From Euborellia annulipes (Eukaryota > Arthropoda > Insecta > Dermaptera > Anisolabididae): a stretch of 64,000 nucleotides of DNA. Numbering within the stretch: position 1 is the stretch's first letter; each line of letters starts with the position of its first letter. Positions 45,055 through 55,739 of the stretch are shown here, in pieces. A model generated the notes under the pieces. That model did no database searches. It was given only the letters and a program-made list of their open reading frames with translations, and was not told where the DNA came from. The DNA is taken from positions 1-64,000 of the forward strand of contig JAKCPI010028423.1 of the NCBI GenBank assembly GCA_023213315.1, read 5' to 3'. Position numbers and translations under genes: made by a program.

Positions 45055-45420
45055 TAAAAAATCTGGTGTGACTGGTCGCATTACCTTCGGTAATCGAAAG
45101 TTGTGTTCTGTGCTTGTCACACCAGATTTTTTTGTCGACATATATTTAGTTCCCGACAGTACGGTACATTCGAATTTCAAGATGTAAAATTTATGTATGG
45201 GAAAATATTTATATTTTGTTACCATGGCAACCATTTTCCTATCTCTTCTATGAAGTACAAGAGTAAAGTGGTCTTCAGAAGATTTCAATGGCAAAATGAG
45301 AATATACATTTTAAAGAGCATCTAAAAAATAATTGATTTTTGAATTTTAATCAAAATCGTTGAAGCAAATTTTGAGAAAATCGAAAAAAACTGTAAAAGT
45401 ACATCACTAAAGTACTAGTA
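45055..45420 (+). repeat. Family H copy, 3'-truncated
   Basis: A hairpin with a shortened first arm (ATCTGGTGTGACTGGTCGCA, TTACC, GGTAATCGAAAGTTGTG). Then TTTTGTTACCATGGCAACC, GAGCATCTAAAAAATAATTG, and an abrupt end after AAAGTACTAGTAG. A 138-codon antisense ORF crosses this copy. It is the longest in the window but arises from the repeat. Confidence 0.75.
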
Positions 45421-45449
45421 GTGGAAGGAGAATAAAAAGAATGAGCAGC

Positions 45450-45506
45450 TAGTTTTATTTTCTTTTATTAAACCTTCAGAGCGGAGGGTTTAATAAAAGA
45501 AAATAT
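45450..45506. repeat. Hairpin next to tandem array
   Basis: ATTTTCTTTTATTAAACC, a short loop CTTCAGAGCGGAG, then GGTTTAATAAAAGAAAAT: about 18 paired bases, immediately before the 121-bp array. Confidence 0.6.
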
Positions 45507-45511
45507 AATAA

Positions 45512-45874
45512 TTGATTGAGAATCACATATAATCACAACTTAAATCACTAAATAAATAAAAACTATTAATTTAAATAAGATATAAAGTTAATTAGGCGGG
45601 ACGAAACGTGAGAACTGTTTAAGAAACGATTGGTTGATTGAGAAGCACATATCATCACAACTTAAATCACTAAATAAATAAAAACTATTAATTTAAATAA
45701 GATATAGTTAATTAGGCGGGACGAAACGTGAGAACTGTTTAAGAAACGATTGGTTGATTGAGAAGCACATATCATCACAACATAAATCACTAAATAAATA
45801 AAAACTATTGATTTAAATAAGATATAAAGTTAATTAGGCGGGACGAACGTGAGAACTGTTTAAGAAACGATTGG
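45512..45874. repeat. Tandem array, three units of about 121 bp
   Basis: Units begin near 45512, 45634 and 45754 (120-122 bp). They share TTGATTGAGAAGCACATATC, AATCACTAAATAAATAAAAA, TTAATTAGGCGGGACGAAAC and AACTGTTTAAGAAACGATTG. Divergence is only a few substitutions and small indels, so expansion looks recent. GGACGAAACGTGAG recalls the ribozyme 3' box, but no CTGANGA box sits at the right distance. Confidence 0.85.
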
Positions 45875-45879
45875 CGTCT

Positions 45880-46885
45880 GCTCACCTTCCCTTCCCTCCA
45901 CCCGCCCTTTCAGTCTGATTGTCGACTTCTAAAAATAGAAAACGAATTAAAAAAATTTCCATTCTTAATTTTCAAGTTTTTTTTATTATTAAATAATTGA
46001 ATAAAATAAACTGAAAAATATTATATTTATATAAGAACGATGATTCAAAATAAATTTGTTCCGATATTTGTGGGTTTAATCAAAAGACTGGTTTGTGTAG
46101 TTAATTTATAGAAAAATTTTGTTGACCAATGTAATAAAAATATATTTCATATATAGGGTAAGAGAAAGTAAAATTGGAAAATGATTACTCTGAAAAATAA
46201 TATTAATATAAATGTATTTAAGCAGATCGCCTGCCGGAAGAACTCAATAAAAAATCATTTAGGATCTTTTTATAAAATCTTCCATTATCTATAAACATTT
46301 CCTTTAAAAAAAAATTATAAAAAAATTCTCAGTAAAGACACTCACACATGGATCAAATTTCCTTCTTAACAAACCGCCATAAAATAATTTATAATAGAAC
46401 ACTTGATTAAATTATTTTATAATTTTCAGTCAATTTTTTTTAAAATAATAATTAGCATTGGCCATGTTCTTTTGGCTTGATTTGAAGGGAGTTGAATAAT
46501 TAATTAAATAAATTTCAATATACCTGATTCAAAGGTGATGGCAGATGCTTCACAATATAAAATTTAATACTTGAAGACAGATCACAATGAAAATTAAACT
46601 CACTGAACACATTTTATTTTTTAAAGCACTAAATAAAATCACTTATAGAAAACGAACCGAACGAGTTGACGAATGGGAGCCGGACTGATTGTTTGAACTT
46701 GTTCTCCGCTAGAGTGCTCTGCTTGTCTTTGTTTATACTCTTTGAACCAATTTTAAATTGAAAAAAAAAATTGATAAATTAAAATAATTTAATAAAAATA
46801 TTAATTAATATAATAATATGATGAAACAAATTATTTACAAATTTACAAATATTAATATTGAGATGCATTTGAATATATTATTATA
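45880..46885. other. AT-rich sequence; no gene seen
   Basis: The block 46650-46745 is less AT-rich (GAACGAACGAGTTGACG onward). No family or frame is recognised. Confidence 0.35.
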
Positions 46886-46890
46886 AAAAA

Positions 46891-47065
46891 GTTTTTTTTT
46901 TTTTTTTTTTAACACACTCTTTTCTCATTCACACTCACACTCACACACACATCCACACAATCTTTTAGGCAATTGAGGCCATATAAGACTTTTACGATAA
47001 GCGTTATTAAATGTATATATCTATTGGGAGTCCAGACATTCTTATTTAAGCCATTTGGTATCCAA
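46891..47065 (-). mobile_element. SINE-1, 5'-truncated
   Basis: Poly-T, AACACACTCTTTTCTCATTC, a CACTCACACTCACAC microsatellite, CAATCTTTTAGGCAATTGAG (tail, degraded), ATTTAAGCCATTTGGTATCC. The head is lost. Confidence 0.7.
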
Positions 47066-47130
47066 AAAAATTAAGTTAAAACAAATACTTTTTTATTTTT
47101 AACACCTGTAATTTATGTAAAAATTTTATA

Positions 47131-47367
47131 CACTGCCGCAACCAGGGGGAGGGGGTTTAGGGGTTTATTTAACCCCCCCCCCCCTAGGAGAAAAAAAGAT
47201 TTAAAATATATATTACAAATAGAAAAGAAAAAAAAAGGCTAAAAGGGCAAATAAAGAAAAAAAGGAGAAGGTCCGATGCCGGCGCGCCCGAGCAAGTTGG
47301 AGGGGGGAGGGAGGGCAGACCCCCGTCTAGGCGTTCCGTCCGTCAATGGGGGGCGGCGCGGCTAGTC

Positions 47368-47399
<32 letters not shown>

Positions 47400-47425
47400 A
47401 GAAGCAAATCCTGGTTGCGCTACTG
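47131..47425. mobile_element. hAT-like element with GC-rich core and perfect 8-bp TSD
   Basis: The ends CACTGCCGCAACCAGG and, complemented, CAGTAGCGCAACCAGG are flanked by ATTTTATA at 47123-47130 and 47426-47433. The core includes GCCGGCGCGCCCGAGC, G-runs and a 30-C run at 47370-47399, in sharp contrast to its surroundings. 295 bp, no transposase, so non-autonomous. Confidence 0.85.
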
Positions 47426-47624
47426 ATTTTATATGAAATAAAATCAATATTTGGAATTGAGAAAATTATTGTATTTATGATAATAATTTATTTTAGCGAA
47501 TAAATTTATTCCGTTCACTTTTTGAAAGAAATACAGTATATTTTTGATTATTTCATATCCTTACCGCTAGAGAGACTTACTATCGCTTTGTTTTTATTCT
47601 TGTACAAATATTAAAATTTTGAAT

Positions 47625-47895
47625 TAAAAAATCTGGTGTAACTGTCGCACACAACTTTCGATTACCGAAGGTAAGAGAAAGTTGTGTCAGCCATGGCAAC
47701 CATTTCTCCTATCTTTCCTATGAAGTACAAGAGTAAAGCGGTCTTCAGAAGATTTCAATGACAAACCACTTTTTTTATTTCAGGGTACCTCAAAACGTGA
47801 ATATCCATTAAAATCTCGAAATTTTTTACATGAATCCAATACTTTTTCTCTCTATATATTAACATATATTCCTAGTAAAGGTTAGAGAAAATAAA
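47625..47895 (+). repeat. Family H copy, strongly deleted
   Basis: ATCTGGTGTAACTGTCGCAC and a short hairpin, TTTCCTATGAAGTACAAGAG, then a jump from ATTTCAATGACAAA to CCACTTTTTTTATTTCAGGG. It ends at CATGAATCCAATACTTTTTC. Confidence 0.7.
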
Positions 47896-47899
47896 AAAG

Positions 47900-48600
47900 A
47901 ATAAATAAACAACGAAGAGAAGCTGATGCATATTAATGCTTCGAACTCTTTCTGTCCCTATTAAGGACTGAATGCCTTTCAAAGGAGTCCTCAGGCTAGA
48001 AATAAATACAAATATTGATTCACTCTAATTGATTAAGATGATGAGTATAAAAAAAATCCTTTTTCATTGAATATATATCAAGAGAATAAATTATCCTCAG
48101 CCTGATTGTTTACGTCTCATTCAAGTAATTAGTATTCTCTAACTCCTCTTACTTAGTTAAATTATCACTCTGATAAGACCGTGGTTGGTTGTAATTTTTT
48201 TTTCCTTTAAGGTAGGCGCACACTAGGACGGATGGGCCGTAGGGAATCACACTGCAAAAACACGTCTTAATGTGAGAGCCTTTAGGAAGAACGAGACCTG
48301 ACCTTCATTAAATGGATCTTCTAAATAATTGACATTTTTAGTACTTTAGAAGAATACAAAATTTTTTATCTGCCAGAGAATAAAATTTGAATTTTTTTTT
48401 AAAGTCTAATTTACTTGAATCCCCTAGGAAATGAAAGAAGCCTTTCTTATTCATTTAGTGAAAAGGTCGAACCTATTCAACTTATGAAATAGAGATAAAA
48501 TACAAATTTACAATTTATTATCAATATATAAAATTTTCAAATTTATTTCAATTAAAAGAGCCATAAGGTCAAAAAATAAATACTTTTGTGTAAATCCGTT
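47900..48600. other. Unassigned AT-rich sequence
   Basis: GTAGGCGCACACTAGGACGG at 48213 looks like a possible transposon end but has no partner. No gene. Confidence 0.3.
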
Positions 48601-48603
48601 TAT

Positions 48604-48649
48604 TTGTAAATATTTCGACCCCAGTGATATGGAATCATCTTCAGTACAA
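48604..48649 (-). ncRNA. Hammerhead-like motif
   Basis: The minus strand reads TTGTA, CTGAAGA, T, GATTCC...GGGGTC, GAAATATT, TACAA. Five perfect stem I pairs (UUGUA/UACAA), a stem II of six with wobbles, and intact CUGANGA and GAAA boxes. The cleavage triplet AUU is weaker than GUC. Confidence 0.4.
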
Positions 48650-49048
48650 TCAACAGATGTTTTGCAAATCGTTACTTTCTCCCATCCAATATGACAAAAT
48701 AGCTGAGCATTCCATTCCATGTATTTTTCAATTTTTATAATGAACTATTTTATTCTTTTTTTAATTTTTAATTTTTTGGCCGACGGTCCTTATATTATAA
48801 TTAAATTGATCATCCTTACGGCCATCTACAAACAACAAAAGAGCTATATTTTTTGTGATGTTCTATAAGTTTGTAAAAGAATAAAAAAAGTTTTCTTTCT
48901 AAAGAAAAGTAAAAATAATGTAATACCAAATTTCATAGTTCCCGCTCAAAAATTTCATTGGCGGACATACGGACTGATTTTTTGTTATTAGTAAAACTTA
49001 ATTTTAAACTTTCGACTGTTGGTTCTTCTCGTTGAAACATTTTGTAAA

Positions 49049-49165
49049 TTAAAATGAAATATACAAATTAAACACTAGGTTATTTGTTTTATTAATTAAA
49101 AATTAACACTACTTACTTGTCATCATCAGTAATTGTCGAAATTCGTTTTAATTGTTAATTTTTAA
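49049..49165. repeat. Inverted ribozyme-like motif pair
   Basis: AAATATACAAATTAAACACT and AGGTTATTTGTTTTATTAAT, then the complement of CTGATGATGACAAG, abutting the plus-strand half TAATTGTCGAAAT. The sequence is shared with 40850-40985. Confidence 0.5.
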
Positions 49166-49261
49166 ATAATAAAGCAAGCATTTGATAAAAATCCTGATTT
49201 TCGAGACCTAATCTCTGAAAACAGATGTTAAAATTTAAAATAAACAAGTTTTAAAAAGTAA

Positions 49262-49908
49262 TGTAAAAATCGGTGTGACAGACACAACTTCTCTTACCTT
49301 CGGTAATCGAAAGTTGTGTACTGTGCTGTCACACCAGATTTTCGTGTCGAAATATATTTAGTTCCCGATAGTACGGTCCATTTGAATTCATAAAAATTTA
49401 TAAGTATGGGAAAATATTTATATTTTGTTACCATGGCAACCATTTCTCCTATCTTTCCTATGAAACACAAGAGTAAAGTGGTGTTCAGAAGATTTCAATC
49501 GCAAAATGAGAATATACATTTGAAAGAGCATCTAAAAAATAATTGATTTTTGAATTTAAAAAAATCGTTGGAGCAAATTTTGAGAAAATCGAAAAAAACT
49601 GAAAAAGTACATCAGTAAAGTACTAGTACTCTTTGGCCGATTTTGATTAAAAGCTTATTTTTCCGGTCCCGGGGGTGTTTAACTTAAATATAAAATTTCA
49701 ACCTCGTAGCTCAATTCCTTCATGCTTTAAATTGAACACACACCCCCCACACCCACCCACCCACCCACCCACAGACAGACCATGTCGCGAAAACCACTTT
49801 TGGATTCAGGGGACCTCAAAACGGAAGATCCATCAAAATCTCGACATCGAATTTTTGACATGAACAAATTTTTTATATATATTACATATATACAAGGAAG
49901 AGAAAGTA
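49262..49908 (+). repeat. Family H copy, full length
   Basis: The hairpin at 49265-49345 (CGGTGTGACAGACACAACTT...GTACTGTGCTGTCACACCAG) and all internal blocks are present: TTACCATGGCAACC, AAGTACTAGTACTCTTTGGC, a CCCACCCACCC run at 49745-49771, CAGACAGACCATG and TTTGACATGAACAAATTTTT. Good reference copy. Confidence 0.8.
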
Positions 49909-49909
49909 A

Positions 49910-50250
49910 AAACAATCAGCGTTAAAAAGTGCAATTCAAAATCACTTCCTTGCCTCAAATAGCTATTCTGTCAAGAAAAATTTAAAGGTAGAGCTTTAAC
50001 ATTTAGTAAATACTGTTAAAAATTAATGCCATGTCTAGAGGGTGCCTTTAATATTTTAACGTCGCGTTTAAAATAAAAATGACGTCCTTAACCTATAAAG
50101 TAAGGTTATAATTTTGAAATAAAAGCAACATGTTAACGTCGCTGTTAAAACTTTGTTTAGATAAAAGCATTTTTTTTAACGCTGATTGGTTTTACGTTAC
50201 TTTTTAACACCCATTTGTTTATTTTAAATTTTAACGTCTTTTCTAGAGAA
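49910..50250. repeat. Motif cluster with CAATCAGCGTTAAAAA inverted repeat
   Basis: CAATCAGCGTTAAAAA at 49913-49928 and its exact complement at 50173-50188. TTAACGTC recurs near 50058, 50133 and 50228. Possibly a MITE with subterminal repeats, but no TSD was found. Confidence 0.4.
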
Positions 50251-50905
50251 TAGACCTGTTTGTGTGTTTACTTTAAATTCTGTTCAAAACGGTACAAACT
50301 AAAAATATCGTAAAAGTTATAAGTAAGAGATTTCTATAGCCTGCTACATCCGCTTTCGGAATTCTAGATAGGTATGGAAAAATTCATAGGCTCTCTATTA
50401 TAAAAGAGTCAAAGCGGGGAAGCGATTTGAATGGTATTAGTGGAGCTATCTTTTAGCTTTCACGGTTTTAGAATAGGGATTTTTTTTTATTTCACAAAGC
50501 GGACGGATTATATGGAATTAGTGAAGAAAAAAAATTTTTAAATAATTGCTATTGTTAGGATTTTATTAATAATCTCCGATATGAAAGACAAACTTGCCTT
50601 GTTCCAGAAAGGTGAAAAATAAATGATAAAATAAATGGACAAGCCTAAAAGATTCAAATATAAACGAAAGTATCCGAATGGGTTGCATACGTTGCAGGCA
50701 AACATTTTGTAATAATTATTTTAGAAAAAAATTTTTCATTCCAAAAAAAACCCCCCCCCCCCCCGAGAAAAATTATTTATCTAAATTTAATTTTAAAAGT
50801 ATAGACATCCAGTGGTGCAGGTATTTAATTTGGCTTTTTCAGTACCACTTCTTTTATTGAAGAAGTGATCTAGTACAGTTGTATAAAAAAAATTTATTAT
50901 ACAGG
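50250..50905. other. Unassigned sequence; no gene seen
   Basis: A C-run at about 50751-50764. The patch 50340-50510 is less AT-rich, without a frame. Confidence 0.3.
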
Positions 50906-50911
50906 ATGAGA

Positions 50912-50998
50912 GGCGAGGGAACTTCCTTATTTTAAACAATGATAAAACAAAAAGTCATTTGGATACCAAATGGCTTAAATAAGAATGCCTGGACCCAA
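50912..50998 (+). repeat. 36-bp shared segment joined to a SINE-1 fragment
   Basis: GGGAACTTCCTTATTTTAAA and CAATGATAAAACAAAAA are shared with 57070-57105. Here they lead into CATTTGGATACCAAATGGCT and AATGCCTGGACCC (SINE-1 body); there they lead into family H. Confidence 0.55.
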
Positions 50999-51014
50999 TA
51001 TATAACCTATGTTT

Positions 51015-51075
51015 GGTGGGCAAAGTTAATATATCTCGACACAAAAGAAATCTTGTGTGACAAATAGAGAACAAA
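51015..51075 (-). repeat. Family H end fragment
   Basis: TTAATATATCTCGACACAAA followed by ATCTTGTGTGACAAATAGAG, the start of the hairpin only. Confidence 0.5.
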
Positions 51076-51079
51076 AAAA

Positions 51080-52245
51080 TAATAACAATTATATGTATAA
51101 ATTAATGTTATTTTTTGAGTAATTCCATAAAAGATTGTATCGCTCAGATAGAAAAACGTTATATTTTTAAATAATCTTCATTAAGAAGCATAGGTAACGG
51201 TTTCATTACAATAGCATATGCTAGCGAATTATATTCATATAGTTTTTTTTTTCCAAAAGTAACACATTATAATTCATAATATTCATATTTCTAAGCGTGT
51301 GTATTTTCTCTTTTGTCAGTTTATACAGTATAATTTATAATATAATATATTCTAATAGCTTGAGAAACAGCATTCCTATTCTAGTCTAATTTATAAACTT
51401 AATTTATCTTTATTTATGTTTTCGGAGGCATATAAATTAATTTATGTCTGTCTCTCCCTCTCTCTTTCTCTTTTTCTTTCTTTATGTTTTAATGCAACTG
51501 CACATTACTATGTGTAATATTTTTTACATTTTCCACCAAAAAACCTTTAGATTAAAAGTGCTTACACCCATTAATTATGAATGTTTATTTAAACTAAATC
51601 TCCACCATTGTATAAATACGTATATATCCAAATACACTACTACTACTACCTTTCATTTATATATATTCTCTCAAGTGAATTGACCTGGATATTTGCTCTT
51701 TTACCCCATACTCTGCATTGGGGGCGGGTTTTAATATAAGGTAGAAATAAAATTTAAATTTAATCTAACATTTATCTCAATCTTCTCTCTTGTTCGTTTA
51801 TGTGTACCGTACATTTAAAAAAAAATTTCATGTGAATAAATCTTTAGAAAAAAAAAATTACTGTTATAATAAAATGGTTAATTTCCTAAATTAATTTGTA
51901 TGAAGAGGCAATAATCATTATAATTGAATTATTACAATCCCTAAACATTAAGAATTGGCAACTACACATTCAGAATTTTGGAACAATATCAAAAAATCCT
52001 AACTAATATATTATCACTTGACATTTGCATCCTTATGTCTTGTTTCAAAAACAAATTTAATAGAGTTTTGAAAAAATATATTAAAAAAAAAAAAACGAAG
52101 GAAAAAAGACACAATGGACCAGGGTCGTTGTCGAGGAGGATACAGAAGTTCAAACGGCATGCCCTCCAAATTCCTTCTAAAAAATAAATAAATAAAAATA
52201 TATAGAGAAAGAAATTTAAATCTGTGGCCGAAGGATTAAAAATAG
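51080..52245. other. AT-rich sequence; no gene seen
   Basis: A pyrimidine-rich run near 51455-51480. The ORFs on both strands at 51978-52273 are mutually overlapping and motif-free. Confidence 0.35.
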
Positions 52246-52249
52246 TGAC

Positions 52250-52620
52250 AAATGTCAATATTGATAAGCTCAAAAGCCAAGGGGTGTGGGTTATGATCCC
52301 ATGCAGATCGAAGAATATCTATTTAAATCAATTGGAAGGTATAAATAAATACTAGGCCTAGGATAAAGGTAGTCTGCCCGCCGCCGTGTGTAGGTCCTGG
52401 TTGGAGTCCAGGGGTCGCAATTTTGTCCAATCTTAAACACAAATTCATCTCGCAAATTGCTATCTATTCGAGCGTTGATTGAAAAATTTCCATCTTTTTC
52501 AAACAAAGCTCTACCTAGTAAATAAATAAATGTGCCTGGATCATATTTAACGTAAATAAAAAAAAATATTTGTATTCATGTAAAGTTTACATGGCCTCAG
52601 ATGCCGAAAAAATAAGAAAA
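52250..52620 (+). mobile_element. SINE-3 copy with an internal insert
   Basis: CAATATTGATAAGCTCAAAAGCC and GTGGGTTATGATCCC (B-box region), then AATCAATTGGAAGG. The body resumes at 52522 with GTGCCTGGATCAT and the tail GGCCTCAGATGCCGAAAAAAT. The block 52352-52510 is bounded by TAAATAAATA repeats and CTAGG/CCTAG ends, so probably a separate insertion. It contains a GGTTGGAGTCC box. Confidence 0.55.
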
Positions 52621-52699
52621 TGTTTTTAGCAATTATAAAAAATATTTTATAGTGTATACTATTTATAGGTTATGGAGAAAATACACCAGCGGTTACTTT

Positions 52700-52755
52700 A
52701 CATATTAAACAAAATTATTTGGCTAATATTTCGGATTGCCTACGCAATCCTTCCT
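52700..52755 (-). ncRNA. Degenerate hammerhead-like motif
   Basis: The minus strand has GGATTGC-GTAG-GCAATCC (perfect stem II), then GAAATATT. The first core box is TGAGGAA instead of CTGAWGA. Confidence 0.3.
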
Positions 52756-52769
52756 CACTGCATCCTAGT

Positions 52770-53525
52770 TCCAATTCCCATATCATGAAAATCAAACCAT
52801 ATTTCAATAAATTTAAAAGAAAACCCAAAAGAGAATATAAAATGTCACATATATCTCAATAAGGACAAAGCAATGAATCTCCAGACAGACACGCGGGGAC
52901 TTGATTTAAATTGTATTTCTTTTTTCAAATAAACAAAGACTCACTAATAAAATTCTGTTTGGTTTTCATATGTGGAGCCAAGTGATTGATGAGGCCGGGC
53001 GATGATTGATGTAAAAATAAAAATATATTTATTTTGTATAAGATAAAGTTCAATTATAAAAATATTTCAATATTACTAAAATTCAATATACTAGCGCCAG
53101 AGGGAATGTAAAATTATTTGATGGTAGAGATTACAGGGTTGAATGAATTTCACGAGCTTAGAATGCTTGTTGAATTGAAACAGAACAGGTGTGCATCTTT
53201 TCATGTTTTATTTTTGAATATATACCCAAACACATGCATAAATATTGTAGAATAAACAATTGTAAATGAGCAGCAATCCCCAATATGGCCAGCCGTCCTT
53301 CGGACCTTTATGTTTTCATATAATTAGAGGGAGTAAAATAAATACTGTATAAAAATTAAATATAAAATTTTAAATATTATTTAAATACACTAAAAGAAGG
53401 AAAAAACATTTTATATTAAATGATTAAAATGATAACAAAAAATAAAAACGTGGGCTCAAATGGAGTATTTAATTTGAATTCCTATTTTAAAAGATTTGAA
53501 ATTTCATTTTTTTTTTTTTTTTTTT
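52770..53525. other. AT-rich sequence; no gene seen
   Basis: GACAGACACGCGGGGACTTG near 52884 and CAATATGGCCAGCCGTCC near 53281 are less AT-rich but isolated. It ends in a T-run. Confidence 0.35.
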
Positions 53526-53530
53526 TTTTC

Positions 53531-53692
53531 AGGGTTCGGATCCCAGGTAGTCGGATGATTTTATTTAAGCCATTTGGATACCAAATAACTTAAATAAGAA
53601 TGTCTGGACCCCAATATATATATTTTCATAATAACGGTTATCGTATAAAGTCTTATATGGCCTAAGTTGCCGAAAAGACTGTGTGTATGACA
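53531..53692 (+). mobile_element. SINE-1, lacking most of its head
   Basis: Starts at the B box GGGTTCGGATCCC, then GTAGTCGGATGATTTTATTT, the ATTTGGATACCAAAT body and AAGTTGCCGAAAAGACTGTG. A poly-T run lies directly upstream. Confidence 0.7.
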
Positions 53693-53811
53693 ACCCTAAT
53701 TTAAGCTATTTTGGATTTTGTGTTTCACTTAAAATAGATTTTTTATAAAAGATATAAAAAATTTTTTCTAACAAAAATATGAATAAAACAATTTTTTTTT
53801 TTTTAATTTGT

Positions 53812-53985
53812 TTAAGGTGTTTTTCGGCATCTAAGGCCATTTAGACACCATCCCTATTTATTTCAAATTCTTGGCAGCCAATTGGAAATTAAATAAATTT
53901 TCCTCGCTTGGGACGGGTAGCGAACCCGGTATCCAAGTTGAGAAGCTAATGTCTTCTCTCTGAGCCACGGGCCACGGGCAAATAT
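53812..53985 (-). mobile_element. SINE-2 copy
   Basis: GTGTTTTTCGGCATCTAAGG, CCATCCCTATTTATTTCAAA, GGCAGCCAATTGGAAATTAA and GCTTGGGACGGGTAGCGAAC. The complemented head ends near GAGCCACGGGCCACGGG. Confidence 0.65.
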
Positions 53986-54024
53986 AACAATTTTACATGA
54001 GTATTATTAGGCCTGGTTTCTTTT

Positions 54025-54245
54025 TTTTTTATTTAATGTCCTTTTCGGCTGCAGAGGCTATTAGGGTTTTTATTATCCATATATTTGAAATATAATTATA
54101 ACTATTACTCATGGCTACCGTGGGACGTTCAACACGTTGATTCCTGGGAAGTCACCAACCCCAGGTTTCACCTCGCTTGGCATTAACAGCAACAATTATG
54201 GTGACTGTTGCTTTGCTATGTTGTCAGGTCCCCCGGCTTATTTTA
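54025..54245. mobile_element. SINE-like fragment sharing the CGAAAAG tail
   Basis: ATTTAATGTCCTTTTCGGCTGCAGAG is the complemented SINE tail. ACTCATGGCTACCGTGGGACGTT matches the block at 32185. The rest (GGGAAGTCACCAACCCCAGG through GTCAGGTCCCCCGG) is less AT-rich. Confidence 0.45.
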
Positions 54246-54249
54246 GATT

Positions 54250-55250
54250 TTCAAATTAAGTATAACTGTTAAAATAAAATCTCGTTTTATTATATGAATT
54301 GTCATTTAAGTCTACAAAAATTAATTTAATTAATTTAAAAATTGACTACAAGATTCAGGTTCAAATAGACAGACAAAAAAAAAAGCTTTATAAAAAACAA
54401 AACAGGTAAAATAAATGATAATATTTGTTCTTTGTTTCTCTTTAAAATTTTATATCAAAGTGCATGATATAATGATGGTGAGAGTGGAATGACAGTGACA
54501 AGTTTGACGGTCCGAAATATCTCCAAGAAAATTGAAGTAAACTGACGGAAAAATAAAAAAAAAATAAAAAAAAAACACCTCTGCTCTTTTTCTCCCTCCT
54601 ATTTTATGATTATTAAAGCGGGCGTTTATTTTTTTAAATGTAATAAAAATTTCATCCAATATATAGCTTATATAGCCTATTGAAAAATATTTTAATGAAT
54701 TTTCGATTTCGCTTCAGATTATTAAATTTTGTTTTCACCTGTTAATAATAGAAACAAGAGTTTATGTGATAAAATAAAAGGGGTTGAAGGGAGGCTTGTT
54801 GTATAAAATTTATTGCCGAAACATCCTTCCCTTTATCTTATCTGACCTATTTTAAACAAAATGGATTAATCTCTATAAAATTTGGATGTTGGCGTCTCTT
54901 AGACGGAGAGTTTGCCTTTAACGACGTATAAAACCGTTTAAATACTCGACATTTTATTGAAAATGCTAAGGGCACGAATTTTAATAAGCATAATAAAAAA
55001 TTTTAGATTAATTAATTAAGATAAAAAAAAGCAACAGGCTTAATCTATAAAATTATTATCCATGCTAAAATGTCACGATTTTATTGGTTATGAACGTTAA
55101 AAGTAATTTTTTTTTATTTTCCAAACACAGGAGACAATTCATTTTTAAATAGAATTTTTTTAGGGGGTAAAATATAATCAGATTAAAACATTTTTTTTGT
55201 TTCCCTTTATCTATTAAATAGATACAAATAATGGAGGTTCTCTATAATTA
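54250..55250. other. AT-rich sequence; one ribozyme-like remnant
   Basis: TTGAAGGGAGGC...TTGCCGAAACATC at 54783-54830 fits a decayed hammerhead-like motif. No gene. Confidence 0.35.
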
Positions 55251-55257
55251 TATTAAA

Positions 55258-55730
55258 CAAAAAATCTGGTGTGACTGGCGCACTGCACACAACTTTCTCT
55301 TATCTTCGGTAATCGAAAGTTGTGTTCTGTGCTTGTCACACCAGATTTTTCGTGTCGAAATGTATTTAGTTGCCGCCAACATATTTTAGAATTCAAGTTG
55401 TAAAGTTTATAAGTATGGGAAAATATTTATATTTTGTTACCATGGCAACCATTTCTCCTATCTTTCCTATGGAGTACAAGAGTAAAGTGGTCTTCAAAAG
55501 ATTTCAATGGCAAAATGAGAATATACATTTTAAAGAGCATCTAAAAAATATGAATTAAAAAAAAAAAATAATTGGAGCGAATTTTGAGAAAATTGAAAAA
55601 AACTGAAAAATTACATCAGTAAAGTACTAGTCTGGCTAATTTTGTTCAAAAGCTTCGTGTCGCGTCCCAGGGGGGTGCCTAACTTAAATATAAAATTTCA
55701 ACCTCCTAGCTCTTTTCGTTATTATTAAGC
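55258..55730 (+). repeat. Family H copy, 3'-truncated
   Basis: An intact hairpin at 55262-55350 (ATCTGGTGTGACTGGCGCAC...CTGTGCTTGTCACACCAGAT), TTACCATGGCAACC, GAGCATCTAAAAAATATG, AAAGCTTCGTGTCGCGTCCC. It ends after CAACCTCCTAGCTCTTTTCG, before the CAGACAGA block. Confidence 0.75.
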
Positions 55731-55739
55731 AGAGGTACC

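Noticed and set aside
44905..45321. 138-codon minus-strand ORF, the longest in the window
   Set aside because: It lies across a family H copy; matching segments in other H copies are broken and no protein family is visible.
45512..45874. CRISPR array
   Set aside because: Only three adjacent 121-bp units without spacers, in a eukaryotic context.
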